NCBI GenBank assembly: GCA_017407755.1
Contig: JAFQVY010000022.1
Location: 1 to 59,216, forward strand
DNA from: Clostridia bacterium
GTDB lineage: Bacteria > Bacillota > Clostridia > Oscillospirales > Acutalibacteraceae
DNA length: 59,216 nt
Reading direction: 5' to 3'
Shown: positions 24,263 to 33,223 of the stretch, piece after piece
Layout of the letters: the number at the start of each line of letters is the position of its first letter
Position numbering within the stretch: position 1 is the stretch's first letter
Made by a program: the position numbers and the translations under genes
Notes under the pieces: generated by a model
Database searches by the model: none
Told to the model about the DNA's origin: nothing
What the model saw: the letters and a program-made list of their open reading frames with translations, nothing else

Positions 24263-26221
24263 TTATGCTATATTTGCGATTTTCTTTTGAATTGCTGTTG
24301 CATCCTGAATTGTAATTTTTTCGTCAACGTTAAAATCAGCGGCAGCCTTACCTAAAAGCTCAAGGCTTTCAATATTTGCAAGGTGCTTCTGAATAGCCGT
24401 TGCATCTTTTACGTTCACTTTGCCGTCAAGGTTTACATCACCCGATATTCTGAGAAAATCCGACAGGAAATAGGTTTTATAGTCGTATTTGCCGTTGGCT
24501 GTTACACCAAATGCAAAGGTAGCATTGTGGGCTATGTTTTTCTCAATATCAAAGCTTCTTTGGGTGTCTGTTGAGAAGTAAAGGCTTTTTGTGCTGTCGG
24601 GTATTTTAAAGGAGTAAAGAGAGCCTTTGTCGCTGGTGGCTTCAAAAAGCATTTCTGAGCTTTCGGCTATTTCTTCACCATTTTCACCGTAGGTGTAGGT
24701 AATAAAAACAGGAGCACAGTTAAACGTGTCTAAGAAGTAAATTTCAAACTGGTCGTTATTCGGATATTTGCCGATTTCGGGGATAGTACCAATCTGGCGT
24801 GTATTGTAGAAAACTTCGCCTTTTTCGGGGGTTGTGCCGTATTCGCCGCCTCCGTAATAATAGTACCATTCGCCGTCATAACCAGTGCCTTCAAGCTCAA
24901 CGTAAGGGTTGTCGTAGTCCATAACGAAAACCATATTGTCAAAGCTTTCGATTCCCTCAGGATAAAGAAGACTGTCGCCTGCTTCATAATATTCGGTGCC
25001 GATATTAAATGTTTGTTTTGCAAGTGAGAAAAGAGAGTAATAAGGCAAAGTAATGTCGCTTTTTACAAGGTTGTTCCAGATAATAGTGGTTACGTCTTTA
25101 GGCACATCATAGTAGTAAAGTCCGTCAATTGAGGTTTCGTGTGCTCTGTAGCCCGGCCAGTAATCTCTGCAGTTGTTTGTGCCTTCCCACCAGTATATGC
25201 CGGCACCTGTTGAAAGAATGTTGTCCCAGTCTTCAGGCATATAGAAATAGTAGCGGTTAGTTTCTATAACCGGTGCAGGATTGTCGCCGCCGAAAGAACG
25301 GCAGGAGTACACCTTGTCGCTTTTAGATTCGGTAGTTCCAAAAGTGCCGTCGCCGTAGAAATAGTACCAGTCGCCGCTATATTCAACCGTAGCAGAGCCT
25401 ATGCTGCTATAAGTTTTGTCAAAGTCAATTACATACACCTTGTCTTTTTGAAATTCACAGTTAATTACAGCAAAATACATATCAGAGCGAGGGTTAAAAT
25501 CAGTTGAGTTTCCAAAGAAAATAGTATCTACATCTTTAGGAATGCGGTAGTAGTAAAGTCCCTTTACACTTGTTTTCAAAGCTTTAACGCCTATATAGTC
25601 CGACTGGCTTTCAGTGCCATTCCACCAATAAACGCTTGGTGTGCAGTTTTCGGTTTCCCATTCTTCGGGCAAGTAGAAGTAGTAGCGGTAGTGGGTTTCT
25701 TCTTTTTCAGAGGTGACTATGTCTGCATACTCACCGCCGCCCAAATAACAGTACCAGTCGCAAGGGGGATAGGGTTTATCCTCGGTTTCTTTCCATTTGG
25801 AATTTACAACAGCAATCATTCTGTCATAGCTGATTTCATTTAAAGAATCCTCTGTGGGAATATATTCTGTACGCTTATTGTATCTTGAAAGAGAGGCTGA
25901 AATATCTACGTTTTCATAAAAATTGTTCCAAATAATACTCTCTACATCTTTGGGAACGTCGTAATAATAAACGTTTTCACAGTCAGCCTTATTTGCTTTG
26001 TAACCCGGCCAAGAGGTACAGGCGTCTGTGCCCTCAGACCAATAAATGCCTACAGTGTTTGAAGGGTCCCAGAACCAATCGTCGGGCAAAAGAAAGAAAT
26101 ATCGACTGCAGCCTTCTTTTACTTCGGGCAGGGAAGAAAGTCCCTTTTCGTCCTCAGCTGAAACAGAAACTATAGATAAAGCCAATAAAAGTGCTAAAAG
26201 TAAACTAAAACATCTTTTCAT
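24263..26221 (-). CDS. Secreted non-catalytic protein: repeated CBM26-like modules plus C-terminal dockerin
   Basis: 652 residues with a signal peptide (about 1-22). Three similar modules lie at about 38-165, 175-310 and 315-480, each beginning RYFFLLPDDW- or RYYFYMPEDW-like. Each has an aromatic-rich CBM26/starch-binding pattern (VGIYWSEGTDACTSWPGYKA; YYYDVPKDV; a Trp-Tyr-rich end such as GEWYYYYGGGEYG). A fourth, degenerate module spans about 485-585. A type I dockerin ends it (about 590-652; GDVNLDGKVNVKDATAIQKH and DFNVDEKITIQDATAIQKK). No catalytic domain is seen, so it probably tethers starch or cells to a cohesin scaffold, like starch-binding members of amylosomes. AAGGAGG precedes the ATG. 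Confidence 0.85.
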   Translation of the reverse strand: MKRCFSLLLALLLALSIVSVSAEDEKGLSSLPEVKEGCSRYFFLLPDDWFWDPSNTVGIYWSEGTDACTSWPGYKANKADCENVYYYDVPKDVESIIWNNFYENVDISASLSRYNKRTEYIPTEDSLNEISYDRMIAVVNSKWKETEDKPYPPCDWYCYLGGGEYADIVTSEKEETHYRYYFYLPEEWETENCTPSVYWWNGTESQSDYIGVKALKTSVKGLYYYRIPKDVDTIFFGNSTDFNPRSDMYFAVINCEFQKDKVYVIDFDKTYSSIGSATVEYSGDWYYFYGDGTFGTTESKSDKVYSCRSFGGDNPAPVIETNRYYFYMPEDWDNILSTGAGIYWWEGTNNCRDYWPGYRAHETSIDGLYYYDVPKDVTTIIWNNLVKSDITLPYYSLFSLAKQTFNIGTEYYEAGDSLLYPEGIESFDNMVFVMDYDNPYVELEGTGYDGEWYYYYGGGEYGTTPEKGEVFYNTRQIGTIPEIGKYPNNDQFEIYFLDTFNCAPVFITYTYGENGEEIAESSEMLFEATSDKGSLYSFKIPDSTKSLYFSTDTQRSFDIEKNIAHNATFAFGVTANGKYDYKTYFLSDFLRISGDVNLDGKVNVKDATAIQKHLANIESLELLGKAAADFNVDEKITIQDATAIQKKIANIA

Positions 26222-26335
26222 ATATAAGCCTCCTTATAGATTTTCTATCAATTTTATTATAAAACAGCGAAGGTTTACAATCAATAGACAAAGCCTACAA
26301 TATTAGTCAGATCTTTTTAGCTAATATATCAAGTT

Positions 26336-26362
26336 AAAAACCCCACCGCACAAGCGATGGGG
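26336..26362 (-). terminator. Terminator of the era-recO-mutS2 operon
   Basis: On the minus strand CCCCATCGC, four bases, GCGGTGGGG and TTTTT. Confidence 0.75.
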
Positions 26363-26383
26363 GGAAAGTATAAATATTTATTC

Positions 26384-28753
26384 TTAACGGAGTTCTACAA
26401 TTGTAACGCCTGCTTCGCCTTCGCCGAAGGTGCCAAGTCTAAAAGACTTAACTGCCTTATGATGGCGTAAGAAATTCTGAATTTCACGCCTTAAAACACC
26501 TGTTCCTTTGCCGTGAATAATTGTAAGACGCTCGGTGTGGCTTAAAATTGCGGTGTCTATGGCACTGTCAACCGACATAATCGCCTCCTCGGCGTTTTGT
26601 CCTCTGACATCAATCTCACTAACTCCTCTGGTATCAAGAGTTGAGCGGATATTTTTGGTAATAGATTTACCTTCGATTTTAACCTTTTCGTCCTTCATAA
26701 GTCTAAGGTTTGAAATCTTTACCCTTGTCTTTATAACACCTGCCTGCACAAGTGCCTGAGTATCACCCTTTTTAGGGGTTTCAAGAAGAGTTGCTTTTTT
26801 GTCGATGTCATAAATAAGCACGGTGTCGCCCTTTTGTAAGGGTCGGGGAAGAGTGTAGCCGTCGTCCTTTGCTTTGGCAACAGGGTCTGCCTCGTCTTCC
26901 ATTTTTCGCATAGCCTGTCGGAGCTTTGCTTTATCATCAGCAGAAAGCTCAGCCTTCTTTTTAAGGCTTTCTATTTCCTCTATAAGTGCATCAGCCTGTG
27001 CCTTGGTACGGCTTAAAATAAGCTGAGCCTCGTGCTTGGCTCTGGCTATTTCAGAGTCAGCCTGCTTTTTTACACGCTCAAGCTCTGTTTGTGCCTTTTG
27101 CTTGTCGGCATCTGCTTTTGTTGATGCACTGCGGGCTTTTTCAAGCTCCTGCTGAAGCTCCTGACGTCTGCCCTCTAAAGACTCTACCGCCGCCTCAAAA
27201 CGTCTGCTTTCGCTTGAAACAAGCTCTCTTGCCTTGTCAACAAGGCTTTTTTCCATGCCCAAACGCTCGCTTATGGCAAAAGCGTTGCTTTTTCCGGGTA
27301 TGCCGATAAGCAGCTTATATGTAGGTCTGAGGGTTTTAACGTCAAATTCACAACAGCCGTTTTCTACTCTTTCGGTGCGAAGAGCATATTCCTTAAGCTC
27401 GGCATAATGGGTGGTAGAGGCAATTTTTGCTCCTTTGTACCTGAGCTCGTCAAGAATAGCTACCGCCAACGCTGCACCCTCAACAGGGTCGGTGCCTGCG
27501 CCAAGCTCATCTATAAGAACAAGGCTTTTGTTGTCGGCTGATTTTAAAATAGAAACGATATTGGTCATGTGAGCCGAAAAGGTAGACAGGGACTGCTCAA
27601 TGCTCTGCTCGTCACCTATATCCACAAGTACCTTTTCAAAGGTTGAGATTTCGCTGCCGTCTTCAACCGGTATCATAAGACCGCACATTGTCATTAAAGT
27701 GAAAAGTCCCAAGGTTTTAAGGGATACTGTTTTACCGCCTGTGTTAGGGCCTGTAATTACAAGGGTGTCAAAATCCTTGCCCAAAGAAATGTCCGTAGGC
27801 ACAACTGACTTTGCATTTATAAGGGGATGTCTGGCGGCTTTGAGGTTTACAATACCCTGATTGTTAATTTTAGGTACAGTTGCCTTCATTTTATATCCGA
27901 GACTTGCCTTGGCAAAAATAAGATTAAGCTCAACAAGGACTTGGTAGCTTTCGCTTATGGTGTCGGCATTTGCACCTGCTTCACTTGAAAGCTCAAATAA
28001 AATACGCTCAATTTCCGCTTCTTCCTTGGATTCTAAAACTCTTATATCATTATTAGCCTGCACAACGCCCATAGGCTCAACAAAAACCGTTGCACCTGAG
28101 GAAGATGTGTCGTGTACAAGTCCCGGTATAGCTGAGCGGCACTCAGCCTTAACAGGCACAACAAATCTGCCGCTTCGCTGAGTAATAATGCTGTCCTGTA
28201 AATACTTCTGATAAGATGACGAGCGAACAATTTTATCTAAAATTTCTCTTGCTTTTGAAGCCGCCTGCCGCTTCTTACGTCTTATGTCGTAAAGAGCAGG
28301 GGAGGCATTGTCGGCAATTTCTTCTTCGCTTAAAATTGAAGCGGTGATTTTTTCTTCCAGATACTTGTTGGGAGAAAGCTTATCAAAAAGAAAATTAAGA
28401 GAGGTTTCCATTGACTGGGATTTGCTCCGCCATTCCTTGACCCCTCTGATAACCCTGAGGGTTTCAGCCACACGCAAAAGCTCTGTGGTGCTCATAACGC
28501 CTCCTGCTTCGCCTCGTCTTAAGGCACTCATAGGGTTTTTAATTCCCCCGAAAGAGGGTGCACCGAACCTGCCCGAAAGAATAAAGGCATCTTCGGTAAG
28601 ACTGATTTGCTCTTTCACCTCAAAAAGTCCCCAAGAGGGTTCTGTCTCAAGGGCTTTTTCTCTTGCATCTTCGCAAGATGTAAGTTCAGAAAGCATTTGT
28701 AAAATTTTGTCAAGCTCTAAGGCTTTATAATGTTTGTTCATATTATTTACCAT
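26384..28753 (-). CDS. mutS2: Endonuclease MutS2
   Basis: 789 residues, normal for MutS2. The N-terminal core/lever helices run to about 300. Walker A is GPNTGGKTVSLKT (about 335-347) and Walker B is LVLIDELGAGTDP (about 410). FSAHMTNI and ASTTHYAELKEYAL are also visible. A long charged coiled coil spans about 510-620, and a C-terminal Smr nuclease domain (about 710-789) has IDVRGQNAEEAI and LTIIHGKGTGVLR. It opposes recombination and, in B. subtilis, acts on collided ribosomes. The ATG abuts the recO stop codon. A second ATG four codons on is an alternative start, and neither has a clear ribosome site, which suggests translational coupling. Confidence 0.95.
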   Translation of the reverse strand: MVNNMNKHYKALELDKILQMLSELTSCEDAREKALETEPSWGLFEVKEQISLTEDAFILSGRFGAPSFGGIKNPMSALRRGEAGGVMSTTELLRVAETLRVIRGVKEWRSKSQSMETSLNFLFDKLSPNKYLEEKITASILSEEEIADNASPALYDIRRKKRQAASKAREILDKIVRSSSYQKYLQDSIITQRSGRFVVPVKAECRSAIPGLVHDTSSSGATVFVEPMGVVQANNDIRVLESKEEAEIERILFELSSEAGANADTISESYQVLVELNLIFAKASLGYKMKATVPKINNQGIVNLKAARHPLINAKSVVPTDISLGKDFDTLVITGPNTGGKTVSLKTLGLFTLMTMCGLMIPVEDGSEISTFEKVLVDIGDEQSIEQSLSTFSAHMTNIVSILKSADNKSLVLIDELGAGTDPVEGAALAVAILDELRYKGAKIASTTHYAELKEYALRTERVENGCCEFDVKTLRPTYKLLIGIPGKSNAFAISERLGMEKSLVDKARELVSSESRRFEAAVESLEGRRQELQQELEKARSASTKADADKQKAQTELERVKKQADSEIARAKHEAQLILSRTKAQADALIEEIESLKKKAELSADDKAKLRQAMRKMEDEADPVAKAKDDGYTLPRPLQKGDTVLIYDIDKKATLLETPKKGDTQALVQAGVIKTRVKISNLRLMKDEKVKIEGKSITKNIRSTLDTRGVSEIDVRGQNAEEAIMSVDSAIDTAILSHTERLTIIHGKGTGVLRREIQNFLRHHKAVKSFRLGTFGEGEAGVTIVELR

Positions 28754-29512
28754 TTAACTGCTGACTGTTTTATAAAACTGTAAGGTGGCAAAGTTTCGCT
28801 CTACCTTTTTGCTCAGATAGTTTTCTGTGATTTCGTTTAAAATTTCAAGGGAGCTTTGAGAAAGTGAAAAGGAAAAAAGCTTTTTGTCCTCAGAAAAAAC
28901 AATGTGGCGTAAAGCCAAAGCTACGCTTTTGCTGATTTTAATGCCCTCAGGCAAAGGGGATTTTTCAAAGCACTCTTTGCAAAAAAGCTGACCGCTTAAA
29001 AGAAAGTACATTTCCTCAGCTTCATAAACGCCGCATTTAGGACACATAAGCAAATCGGGCATATAACCTGAAATAGAGATAAGCCTCATTTCTACTGCCG
29101 ATTTTATTAAAAGCTCAGGCATCTCTCCTTTAGATAGCAAATAAAGCGCATTTAAAATAAGCCTTAAATGCTCCTCGGCTTCTTGCTCTGTAGGGCAGAC
29201 AGCCGCTGCTACTTCACAAAAATATTCAGCCAAAGAGAGCTTGGTAAGCTCAGCTTTAAGGTCTGAAAACATACTGAGAAGCTTAGAGTTTTCTACGGTG
29301 TAGTAATCCTTTTTGCTTTTGTAAAGCGTAAGCTCAGAATAGCACAAAAGCCCTGTAGCAGGTGAGTTGGGGCTTTTTATGTTTTTGCCTTGTCTGACAA
29401 AAGCTCTGATTACCCCAAGCTCTCTGGTAAGAATTGTTACCAACCTGTCCTGCTCACCGATATTCTGTTGTTTTATTATCAGTCCGTCTGTTTTTATCTT
29501 CTTCGTTTGCAT
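28754..29512 (-). CDS. recO: DNA repair protein RecO
   Basis: 252 residues from the ATG at 29512, the usual RecO length. Longer in-frame starts would run back through the yqzL-like gene and lack similarity. The N-terminal OB fold begins KTDGLIIKQQNIGEQDRLVT and contains GVIRAFVRQGK. A zinc site is formed by the CPKCG and CKEC cysteine pairs (about 155-180). RecO loads RecA at gaps together with RecR. The start overlaps the yqzL-like gene by 59 bases in another frame. It lies in the era-yqzL-recO-mutS2 leftward transcript. Confidence 0.93.
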   Translation of the reverse strand: MQTKKIKTDGLIIKQQNIGEQDRLVTILTRELGVIRAFVRQGKNIKSPNSPATGLLCYSELTLYKSKKDYYTVENSKLLSMFSDLKAELTKLSLAEYFCEVAAAVCPTEQEAEEHLRLILNALYLLSKGEMPELLIKSAVEMRLISISGYMPDLLMCPKCGVYEAEEMYFLLSGQLFCKECFEKSPLPEGIKISKSVALALRHIVFSEDKKLFSFSLSQSSLEILNEITENYLSKKVERNFATLQFYKTVSS

Positions 29513-29615
29513 TGTTTTTATTATAAGGGAAACCGTCGGCAAGGGATTTGAAATTAAGATAATCCTCAATCTTCCCTGTTGCCGCAAATATTTCCCATGC
29601 TTTATTTTTATCCAC
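29454..29615 (-). CDS. yqzL: YqzL-like small protein
   Basis: 53 residues, GTG start at 29615 with GGGGTGAT eight bases upstream. The motif WEIFAATGKIEDYLNFK matches the YqzL family pattern (W-x2-F-x2-TG-x-I-x2-YL), a tiny protein of unknown function encoded between era and recO in Firmicutes. Here it holds exactly that place, and its 3' third overlaps the recO start. The C-terminal half is polar and probably disordered. It is easily missed by ORF calling because of its size and GTG start. Confidence 0.82.
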   Translation of the reverse strand: MDKNKAWEIFAATGKIEDYLNFKSLADGFPYNKNNANEEDKNRRTDNKTTEYR

Positions 29616-29691
29616 GGTATCACCCCACACGTTTAGTATACCTTAAAGGGAGGGTGATATAGAGGGGATTTTGTTGCTGGTTTTAATTTCC

Positions 29692-30600
29692 TTACTGAAA
29701 ATCTTTTTCGGAAAATCCCAAAGACCTCATAATGCCTTCTCTGTTTCGCCAATCTTCGCGAACCTTAACCCAAGTCTGAAGATTTACCTTGCAGTCAAAG
29801 AAACGTTCCATATCTTCTCTTGCTGAAGTGCTTACTTTCTTAAGCATTTTGCCGCCTTTTCCAATGATAATGCCCTTGTGGCTTTCTCTTTCACAGTAAA
29901 TGGTAGCGTCAATATCTAAAATAGAGTTTTCTCTCTGCTTCATTTTTTCTACAATTACTGCAGTGCCGTGGGGGATTTCTTTGTCAAGATTTCTCAGAAG
30001 CTTTTCTCTTATCATTTCAGAGGCTAAAACTCGCTCGCTTTGGTCGGTTAGGGTGTCTTCCTCAAAGAAATGACCGCCCTCGGAGGTTAGCTTCTTAAGC
30101 TCTTCAACCAAAGCAGGAACACCGTCACCTGTTCTTGCACTTAAGGGTACAATAGCTTCAAAATCAAACATAGAGCTGTAGGTGAGAATAAGGTGCATAA
30201 GCTCTTCTTTTTGCTTTAAAAGGTCGGTTTTGTTAATGGCAAGCACTGCGGGAATGTCCATTTCCGAGATTCTTTTTATAAGGGCGTTTTCGGTTTCGTC
30301 AGGCTCTCTGCCTGCTTCAACAACCAAAAGACAGGCATCAGCGGATGAAACCGACTCCTTAACAGAGCGTACCATATAGTTGCCAAGTGAGGTTTTGGGC
30401 TTATGCATACCCGGTGTGTCGGTAAAAACAAGCTGGTGCTCGCCTTCTGTCAGCACACCCATAATGCGGGTACGGGTAGTCTGAGGTTTGTCGGAAACAA
30501 TTGCAATTTTCTGACCCAGCATACGGTTTAAAAGGGAAGATTTTCCTGCATTGGGTCTGCCCACAATCGAAATAAAAGCTGATTTATCCTGAAAATTCAT
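29692..30600 (-). CDS. era: GTPase Era
   Basis: 302 residues. G1 is GRPNAGKSSLLNRMLG, G2 is KPQTTRTRIMG, G3 is DTPGMH and G4 is NKTD. The C-terminal type II KH domain (about 210-290) contains SHKGIIIGKGGKMLKKVS. Era binds the 3' end of 16S rRNA and assists 30S assembly. It belongs to the phoH-ybeY-dgkA-era-recO series, a conserved Firmicutes order in which YbeY and Era both act on 16S maturation. A 54-bp gap with a hairpin separates it from dgkA. Confidence 0.97.
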   Translation of the reverse strand: MNFQDKSAFISIVGRPNAGKSSLLNRMLGQKIAIVSDKPQTTRTRIMGVLTEGEHQLVFTDTPGMHKPKTSLGNYMVRSVKESVSSADACLLVVEAGREPDETENALIKRISEMDIPAVLAINKTDLLKQKEELMHLILTYSSMFDFEAIVPLSARTGDGVPALVEELKKLTSEGGHFFEEDTLTDQSERVLASEMIREKLLRNLDKEIPHGTAVIVEKMKQRENSILDIDATIYCERESHKGIIIGKGGKMLKKVSTSAREDMERFFDCKVNLQTWVKVREDWRNREGIMRSLGFSEKDFQ

Positions 30601-30654
30601 AAATTCTCCTTATAAGTATCGTCACATCCGAATGAATGTGACGACAGCTAAAAA

Positions 30655-31119
30655 TTATTTCTTAGTATTTTTAAAGCCGCCAAAAATCACATAAAACACT
30701 GAGCAAAGGCTACAAATACCCAGAGGAATGAAATAAAGAGGGTGCCTTAAAAGTCTTTCCCATGCATACATAAGCTTGCCTGAGAAAACAAATAAAAACA
30801 CAGCAACACCCACAGCGGCAATGGAAGCAACAAGCACTGCTCCTGCGGCAATATCCTTGATTTTGCCGATAAGGGGATTGTGCTCGGTTGAGTAAAGGTC
30901 GCAAAGTTCTTCAATAGCGGTGTTAATAAGTTCAGCCGAGAAAACAGCACCAATTGTAATTATCAGCACAGCCCACTGAGTCATATCCATTCTGCTTATG
31001 TAAGCAAACAAAAGTACAAAAAACGCCGCAACAAAATGGAACCGCATGTGCCCCTCAGTAACAAAGGCGGCAACAATTCCTTTGAAGGCATTTTTAAAGC
31101 TTCTAAGCTGGCGTTTCAT
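30655..31119 (-). CDS. dgkA: Diacylglycerol/undecaprenol kinase
   Basis: 154 residues. The N-terminal amphipathic helix (SFKNAFKGIVAAFVTEGHMR) precedes three membrane helices (about 28-45, 50-66 and 92-112). The catalytic signature is AELINTAIEELCDL. The Gram-positive DgkA family phosphorylates undecaprenol, recycling the lipid carrier of wall synthesis. A fourth hydrophobic segment (about 130-148) extends the usual 120-130-residue protein. The ATG is 3 bp after the ybeY stop. Confidence 0.92.
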   Translation of the reverse strand: MKRQLRSFKNAFKGIVAAFVTEGHMRFHFVAAFFVLLFAYISRMDMTQWAVLIITIGAVFSAELINTAIEELCDLYSTEHNPLIGKIKDIAAGAVLVASIAAVGVAVFLFVFSGKLMYAWERLLRHPLYFIPLGICSLCSVFYVIFGGFKNTKK

Positions 31120-31122
31120 GGC

Positions 31123-31632
31123 TTACTCCTCGTCAACTGTGTAGCTTGAAGAAGCTGGCAAGCCTAAAAGCTCCATAACGTGCTCTTCCTTTTCGCGCAT
31201 ACGGATACGCTCAAGGTTGTCTTCGTGGTCATAACCTAAAAGATGAAGCACACTGTGGCAGGTAAGATAGCCTACTTCACGCTGTAAGGAGTGTCCGTAA
31301 ATGTTTGCCTGCTCAACGGCTCTTTCCATAGAAATAACAACATCACCCAAAAGCTGAGCGCCTGTTTCGGGGTCGATGTCGTACTTGCCGTCTTCACCGC
31401 AAAGGCCGAAAGAAAGCACATCGGTTTCAATGTCTTTGTCTCTGTACTGAGCATTAAGCTCGCGGATTTGAGCATTGTTTACAAAGGATACGCTTATCTC
31501 GGCAGGGCCTTCGAAATTTTCTGTTTTAAGGGTTGCGGTACAGCAACGTCTTACAAGCATTCTAAGTCCTGTGGGAATTACAACGTCCTTTTGTCTGTTT
31601 GTAATAACAACTGTAATTTTATCTTTTGCCAT
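31123..31632 (-). CDS. ybeY: Endoribonuclease YbeY, 16S rRNA maturation
   Basis: 169 residues from the ATG at 31632. The zinc motif HSVLHLLGYDHE (three histidines, HxxxHxxxxxH) lies near residue 130. RELNAQYRDKDIETDVLSF and LGDVVISMERAVEQA are the other family blocks. YbeY processes the 16S rRNA 3' end and takes part in ribosome quality control. The start overlaps the phoH end by 14 bases. The in-frame upstream extension to 31686 lies inside phoH and shows no similarity. Confidence 0.95.
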   Translation of the reverse strand: MAKDKITVVITNRQKDVVIPTGLRMLVRRCCTATLKTENFEGPAEISVSFVNNAQIRELNAQYRDKDIETDVLSFGLCGEDGKYDIDPETGAQLLGDVVISMERAVEQANIYGHSLQREVGYLTCHSVLHLLGYDHEDNLERIRMREKEEHVMELLGLPASSSYTVDEE

Positions 31633-32563
31633 CTCTGTCTCTTCCTTCCTCAAGTTTAGCATAAGCCTTGATGATGTCCTGCACAAGCCTGTGCCTTACA
31701 ACATCTTTTTCCGAAAATCTGCAGCTTGCAATATCATCAATATTTTTTAATACCTTGATGCATTCCTTAAGTCCCGACCTTGCACCGTTTGGCAGGTCAA
31801 TCTGGGTAATGTCGCCTGTAATGACCATTTTGGAGTTAAAGCCGAGTCGGGTCAAAAACATCTTCATCTGCTCCGTGGTAGTGTTCTGAGCTTCGTCAAG
31901 AATAATAAAGCTGTCGTCTAAGGTTCTGCCTCGCATATAGGCTAAAGGGGCTACCTCAATGTTGCCTCTTTCAACATACTTCTGGTAGGTTTCAGCACCA
32001 AGCATATCAAAAAGTGCATCGTAAAGAGGGCGAAGGTATGGGTCAACCTTGCTCTGTAAATCACCGGGGAGAAAGCCTAACTTTTCGCCTGCTTCAACGG
32101 CAGGGCGGGTAAGGATAATACGGTTGATTTCCTTTGCTCTGAAGGCAGTAACCGCCATTGCCACCGCCAGATAAGTCTTACCTGTACCTGCAGGGCCTAC
32201 ACCGATGGTAATGGTGTTGTTTTTAATAAGGTTGCAGTAATTACGCTGACCCATAGTTTTTGGCCTTATAGGCTTACCTTTTGCGGTAATGCATATACAG
32301 TCGCCTGCTAAAGACTCTATTTTCTCACTGCTTCCTTCATTTACAAGAGAAATGCAGTATCTGATATTTTGCTCAGAAAGAGTTTCGCCTCTGTTAATAA
32401 GGCTTAAAAGGCTTTCAATAACCTTTGCCGCCTTATATACGCCTTCGGTTTCGCCTTTGATTTTGAATTCGCCGTCAAGGGTAACAACCGAAACGCCATA
32501 CTCCTTTTCGATAATGCGGATATTCTCGTCAAAGCTGCCGAAAAGTGCGGCTACTTGCTCCAT
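31619..32563 (-). CDS. phoH: PhoH-like ATPase
   Basis: 314 residues. Central ATPase: VGPAGTGKTYLAVAMAV (Walker A, about 128), FIILDEAQNTT (Walker B, about 228) and GDITQIDLP. The N-terminal domain begins VAALFGSFDENIRIIEKEYG. It is first gene of the leftward ribosome-maturation operon, where it always accompanies ybeY. Start problem: similarity seems to extend upstream of the ATG at 32563 (EQIVNIDR), but no ATG, GTG or TTG is in frame at a suitable distance from the AGGAG at 32600-32604. The true start may be non-canonical. Confidence 0.93.
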   Translation of the reverse strand: MEQVAALFGSFDENIRIIEKEYGVSVVTLDGEFKIKGETEGVYKAAKVIESLLSLINRGETLSEQNIRYCISLVNEGSSEKIESLAGDCICITAKGKPIRPKTMGQRNYCNLIKNNTITIGVGPAGTGKTYLAVAMAVTAFRAKEINRIILTRPAVEAGEKLGFLPGDLQSKVDPYLRPLYDALFDMLGAETYQKYVERGNIEVAPLAYMRGRTLDDSFIILDEAQNTTTEQMKMFLTRLGFNSKMVITGDITQIDLPNGARSGLKECIKVLKNIDDIASCRFSEKDVVRHRLVQDIIKAYAKLEEGRDRDGKR

Positions 32564-32788
32564 TCTGTCAATGTTAACGATTTGTTCCGTAGGACATATC
32601 TCCTATACATATAATATATTTAATTTAGTATATCACAAATTAAATTAAAAAACACCTGAAAAATTCAAGATTGTGCAACTTATGATAATTTTTGTAAAGT
32701 TTACCAATTATCTGTGGTTAAATTCATCATATAAGTAAAAAGTGAAGACAAAAAATACGGCGAATAAGCGGAAAATTATGAAAAAACC

Positions 32789-32817
32789 TTGACAAAAACC
32801 CTTGTTATAGTTATAAT
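32789..32817 (+). promoter_or_regulatory. Consensus sigma-A promoter of ylxM-ffh
   Basis: TTGACA (32789-32794), 17 bp, TATAAT (32812-32817). It lies in the 300-base divergent gap 32564-32863. Apart from it and a weak TATACT (minus strand, 32627-32632) before phoH, I see nothing in that gap. Confidence 0.9.
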
Positions 32818-32863
32818 TGCAAAGGTGTAAAGAAAAAAACTTTACAGGCGAAAGGCAGAATGT

Positions 32864-33220
32864 ATGGAAAAGAGCATCGAAATATCACTGCTCTACGACT
32901 TTTACGGCGAGCTTTTAAGTGAAAAAAAGCGTGAGGCGGCAAGCCTTTATTTTAACGAGGATTTGTCGCTTTCTGAAATTTCAGAGCATATTGGCATTAC
33001 CCGTCAAGGGGTAAGCGACCTTATAAGGCGCAGTGAATCGGAGCTCTATGAGTTTGAAGATAAATTAGGTCTTTATTCCCGATTTGAGGCTATAAACGCC
33101 TCGGCTGAAAAAATCAGGGAGCTGGCTCAGAGTATTTCAGATGAAAGCTCAGGGCAGATTAAAGAGAGGGCTTTGGAAATTATTGCCGAAGCCAAAAAGA
33201 TTGAAAGCTTGGAGGCGTAA
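32864..33220 (+). CDS. ylxM: YlxM, SRP-associated helix-turn-helix protein
   Basis: 118 residues with a sigma-70 region-4-like helix-turn-helix: LLSEKKREAASLYFNEDLSL and EISEHIGITRQGVSDLIRRS. The C-terminal helix is acidic. YlxM precedes ffh in most Firmicutes and in Streptococcus binds SRP components and modulates their assembly. It is separated from ffh by 3 bp. A near-perfect sigma-A promoter lies 47 bp upstream. Confidence 0.93.
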   Translation: MEKSIEISLLYDFYGELLSEKKREAASLYFNEDLSLSEISEHIGITRQGVSDLIRRSESELYEFEDKLGLYSRFEAINASAEKIRELAQSISDESSGQIKERALEIIAEAKKIESLEA

Positions 33221-33223
33221 GCA

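Noticed and set aside
30620-30643. Hairpin CGTCACAT/ATGTGACG between dgkA and era
   Set aside because: There is no T tract on either side in the operon direction, so I did not call a terminator. It may be a processing site, but nothing supports that.
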